From: Anaerolineales bacterium
GTDB taxonomy: Bacteria; Chloroflexota; Anaerolineae; 4572-78; J111
Assembly (NCBI GenBank): GCA_012032575.1
Contig: JAAUSP010000432.1
Location: forward strand, 1-6,652
DNA length: 6,652 nucleotides
Reading direction: 5' to 3'
Positions within the stretch are counted from its first letter, which is position 1; every line of letters starts with the position of its first letter. The notes beneath the pieces were generated by a model, which did not search any database, was not told where the DNA came from, and worked only from the letters and a program-made list of their open reading frames with translations. This document shows positions 4,615-6,652 of this stretch, piece after piece. Both the position numbers and the translations under genes were made by a program.

Positions 4615-6652
4615 ATGAAATCTCACGAATTACCCAAAGAACAAATAAGCGCTCCCCCACTTTCGCAAGTTTCCCCAACATCTCATCCCCTTCGCCAGGT
4701 TTCCCTTACTTCCCACCCGTTTCTTCAGTTGCCTCACCTCCTTGCCGTTGGCCTGATTCTGTTCTATATTATCACCTTCACCTGGCTGGCGACCCTGCGC
4801 CACGCTAGCTTTGACTCCAGCGGCTTTGACCTGGGCATTTACGATCAGGTGGTCTGGAATACGCTGCACGGACGGCCTTTCTTCTACACCACCACCGGTC
4901 TGCCGCTGCTGCACCTATCGAACCACGCCTCGCTGATTCTGCTGCTGGTTGCTCCGTTTTATCTGATTCACAGCGGCCCGGAAACCCTGCTGTTTTTGCA
5001 AACGGCGGCGATTGGTCTCGGCGGGCTACCCCTCTTTTGGCTGGCGCGAGAGAAATTAGGGCTGGATAATAAAAAACCACAGATTTCACCGATTACACAG
5101 AGAATAGAAGAAAATAAATCCGTGAAATCTGTGTCATCTGTGGTTAACTTTCAGTCTGGTGACTTCGCAGCTTTGACCCTTCTAGCGGCCTACCTGCTCT
5201 TTCCCACCCTGCAAATTGTCAACCTGTGGGATTTCCACCCGCCGGTGCTGGCGGTGGGCTTTTTTATGGCGGCTTTTTACTGCCTGGTCAAACGCAAGTC
5301 GGGCTGGTTTTTGTTCTTCGCCTTTTTGGCTATGCTCTGCAAAGAGCAGCTTCCGTTGCAAGTCGCTTTTCTGGGGCTGGCTGCCATCGTTATGCACCGC
5401 GATTGGCGCTTGGGGCTGACCACTATTGTCCTTGCGTTGACATATTTCTTCATTATTATGTATTGGGTCATCCCGGCCAACAGCGTCACCGGCGACCATC
5501 TTTTCATCGGCTTCTATGCCGAACTGGGTGACTCGCCCGCCGAAATTGTCCTGACTACTCTCACCCGGCCCGATCTGGTGCTGAATATTTTGCTCCAGCC
5601 GACCCGGCTGCAATATCTGTTCGACATTCTGACCCCTTTTGCCTACCTGCCACTGCTCGGCCTGCCCATCCTGGCGATTGGCGCGCCCTCGTTCGCCATC
5701 AATCTGCTCAGCGGCAACACCGCCATGCACGACGCCACCGGGGCACAGTACGGCGCTGACATCGCCCCCTGGCTCGCCTGGGCCGCGTTATACGGGATGG
5801 TCTATCTGCGACGCATCACGCATCACGCATCACGCATCACGCATCACGCATCACGCACCACGTACCACGTTTCACGCATCACATTTTCTTATTTGCCCGC
5901 TGTTATCCTATTCGCCGTCGCCCTGACCTGGCAGCTTTTTCACGGATTCTCGCCCCTGGCGCTCGACCCGCCGCAATGGGAAATCACGGCTCACGACCGG
6001 CTGGCCCAGCGTTTTATCGCCCAGATTCCGCCCGATGCTTCGGTGGCCGCCCAGGGCAAACTTTATCCTCACCTCAGCAACCGGCTGATTGCTTACCAAC
6101 TGCCGGATGTCAACGAGGCTGAGTATGTTTTTTGACGCCACCACCGGCACCTGGCCCGTCCACCCCAACGACATCTGGGCGCTGTCCAGAGAACTGACCA
6201 GTTCCAGTGAGTATGGGGTGCTCGATGCTGCCGATGGCTATTTGCTGCTCAAACGCGGCCTGACCGCAACCGACATTCCCACCGCTTTTTACGATTTCGC
6301 CCGTGTGGCCGACCCCCAGCCGCAATACTCGGTGAAGGTCGAATTTGGCGATGAACTGCGGCTGATCGGCTATGATGTGCTAGACGACCGCGCTGGGAAG
6401 AAACATCAGTCCGGCTGTACTGGCAAGCCCTCCGCCCGCTTGAGCGTGAGCTGCGCCTCTACCCCTTCTTTGTCAACGTCGAAGGGCAGATGGTCGAAAA
6501 CACCGAGCAGCGGCCCCTGCTGACCCAACTCTGGTTTCCGCCCCCCCTGTGGCAGCCCGGCGAAACCGTCATGGCCGAAACGATGCCCTGGGCTTTGGGC
6601 GAGCGCTGGAGTCTGGTCCGTCGGCGTCCTGGCCGGCAACAACTGGTCCGAT
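4615..6652 (+). CDS. DUF2079 multi-TM membrane protein, frameshifted in its C-terminal part, 3' end outside window
   Basis: DUF2079 proteins (PF09852) are large polytopic membrane proteins related to GT-C-type glycosyltransferases; their substrate is unknown. Visible marks: first TM at 41-60; FDLGIYDQVVWNTLHGRPF (71-89), the family's N-terminal signature; NLWDFHP (203-209); MLCKEQLP (240-247); NLLSGNTAMHDATGAQYGADIAPWL (363-387). The first frame ends at TGA 6133-6135 after EYVF. The protein clearly continues in frame 2 (FDATTGTWPVHPNDIWALS) after one T too many in 6128-6133, then returns to frame 1 near 6388-6391 (PRWEETSVRLYWQALRPLE), and probably to frame 2 near 6617-6620 (VGVLAGNNWSD). The last part is the beta-rich extracytoplasmic domain common in these proteins. 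Two repeat-derived stretches interrupt the membrane domain in frame (residues 154-177 and 399-422). The start ATG 4615 has no SD and may be leaderless. The family call is firm to 6127; the corrections are inferred from protein sense. Confidence 0.85.
4657..4716 (+). repeat. Two diverged 30-bp direct repeats in the N-terminal coding region
   Basis: 4657-4686 and 4687-4716 match at about 20 of 30 positions and encode PLSQVSPTSH and PLRQVSLTSH; a poorer third copy follows (PFLQLPHLL). The segment is C/T-rich and lies before the first TM, where DUF2079 proteins normally have only a short tail. Confidence 0.5.
5075..5145. repeat. MITE-like inverted repeat inserted in frame in the DUF2079 gene
   Basis: AACCACAGAT (5075-5084) is the perfect reverse complement of ATCTGTGGTT (5136-5145). 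The arms continue imperfectly inward, with about 22 of 27 positions matching, around a short A-rich centre (AGAATAGAAGAAAATAAA). The ACCACAGATT/ACACAGA...AAATCTGTG wording resembles a short repeat dispersed in many bacterial genomes, usually between genes. Here it is translated as KPQISPITQRIEENKSVKSV in a loop after LAREKLGLDN, without breaking the frame. Confidence 0.8.
5811..5880 (+). repeat. Ten-unit ACGCATC heptamer tandem array inside the DUF2079 gene
   Basis: Six perfect ACGCATC units (5811-5852) are followed by ACGCACC, ACGTACC, ACGTTTC and a final ACGCATC (5874-5880). Because 7 is not a multiple of 3, the array reads as a heptapeptide repeat, RITHHAS RITHHAS RTTYHVS. It lies in a loop between two TM segments (after MVYLR, before FSYLPAVILFAVAL). 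Spacer-free short units rule out a CRISPR array. Confidence 0.95.

Noticed and set aside
5182..5730. 182-residue minus-strand reading frame
   Set aside because: It lies wholly antisense to the DUF2079 membrane domain, has Gln/Gly-rich composition typical of antisense translation of hydrophobic codons, and matches no family.
5811..5880. CRISPR array
   Set aside because: Units are 7 bp, contiguous and without spacers; this is a simple tandem repeat.

Overview
The window looks like a contig fragment from a Chloroflexota bacterium, most likely Anaerolineae-like and possibly metagenomic. This is inferred from gene content and style: an Ala/Pro-rich protein ending in a helix-hairpin-helix domain, a DUF2079 membrane protein, an arsR-arsM pair with a CCG...CC-type ArsM N-terminus, a HEPN/minimal-nucleotidyltransferase pair, and many short dispersed inverted repeats and 7-bp tandem repeats. 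No rRNA, tRNA, CRISPR array, transposase gene or replication origin was seen.

Layout. Positions 1-501 (+) hold the 3' end of a helix-hairpin-helix protein. Positions 502-797 are non-coding and carry two degenerate inverted-repeat elements and a 12-bp palindrome. Positions 798-1271 (+) encode a membrane-anchored coiled-coil protein with a C-terminal DUF1858 (CxxC redox) domain, closed by a strong terminator at 1292-1334. Positions 1451-2080 (+) encode a DedA-family membrane protein. A near-consensus promoter at 2099-2127, overlapping a dyad that may be the ArsR operator, drives arsR (2168-2494). A very long terminator-like hairpin overlaps the arsR stop and separates it from arsM (2612-3504), which is split by a one-base frameshift at about 2983. 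A palindromic 7-bp-repeat hairpin (3528-3563) lies in the convergent gap. On the minus strand a HEPN gene (4461-4060) and a minimal nucleotidyltransferase gene (4063-3707) overlap by ATGA. From 4615 to the window end (+) runs a large DUF2079 membrane-protein gene that appears to need three frame corrections in its last 525 bp and runs off the end.

How the genes work together. arsR and arsM form a self-contained arsenic response: ArsR releases the promoter when it binds As(III), and ArsM methylates As(III). No efflux pump or arsenate reductase is visible. HEPN and MNT are a classical toxin-antitoxin-like pair with its own promoter, divergent from the DUF2079 gene. The other genes look like independent units.

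The most unusual feature is repeat DNA that sits in reading frame within the DUF2079 gene. There is a MITE-like inverted repeat (5075-5145), a ten-unit ACGCATC array (5811-5880) translated as repeated RITHHAS, and a weak 30-bp N-terminal repeat. The same heptamer forms the hairpin behind arsM. All four apparent frameshifts in the window can be explained by a one-base length change in a short homopolymer run, so sequencing error must be excluded before any gene is called dead.
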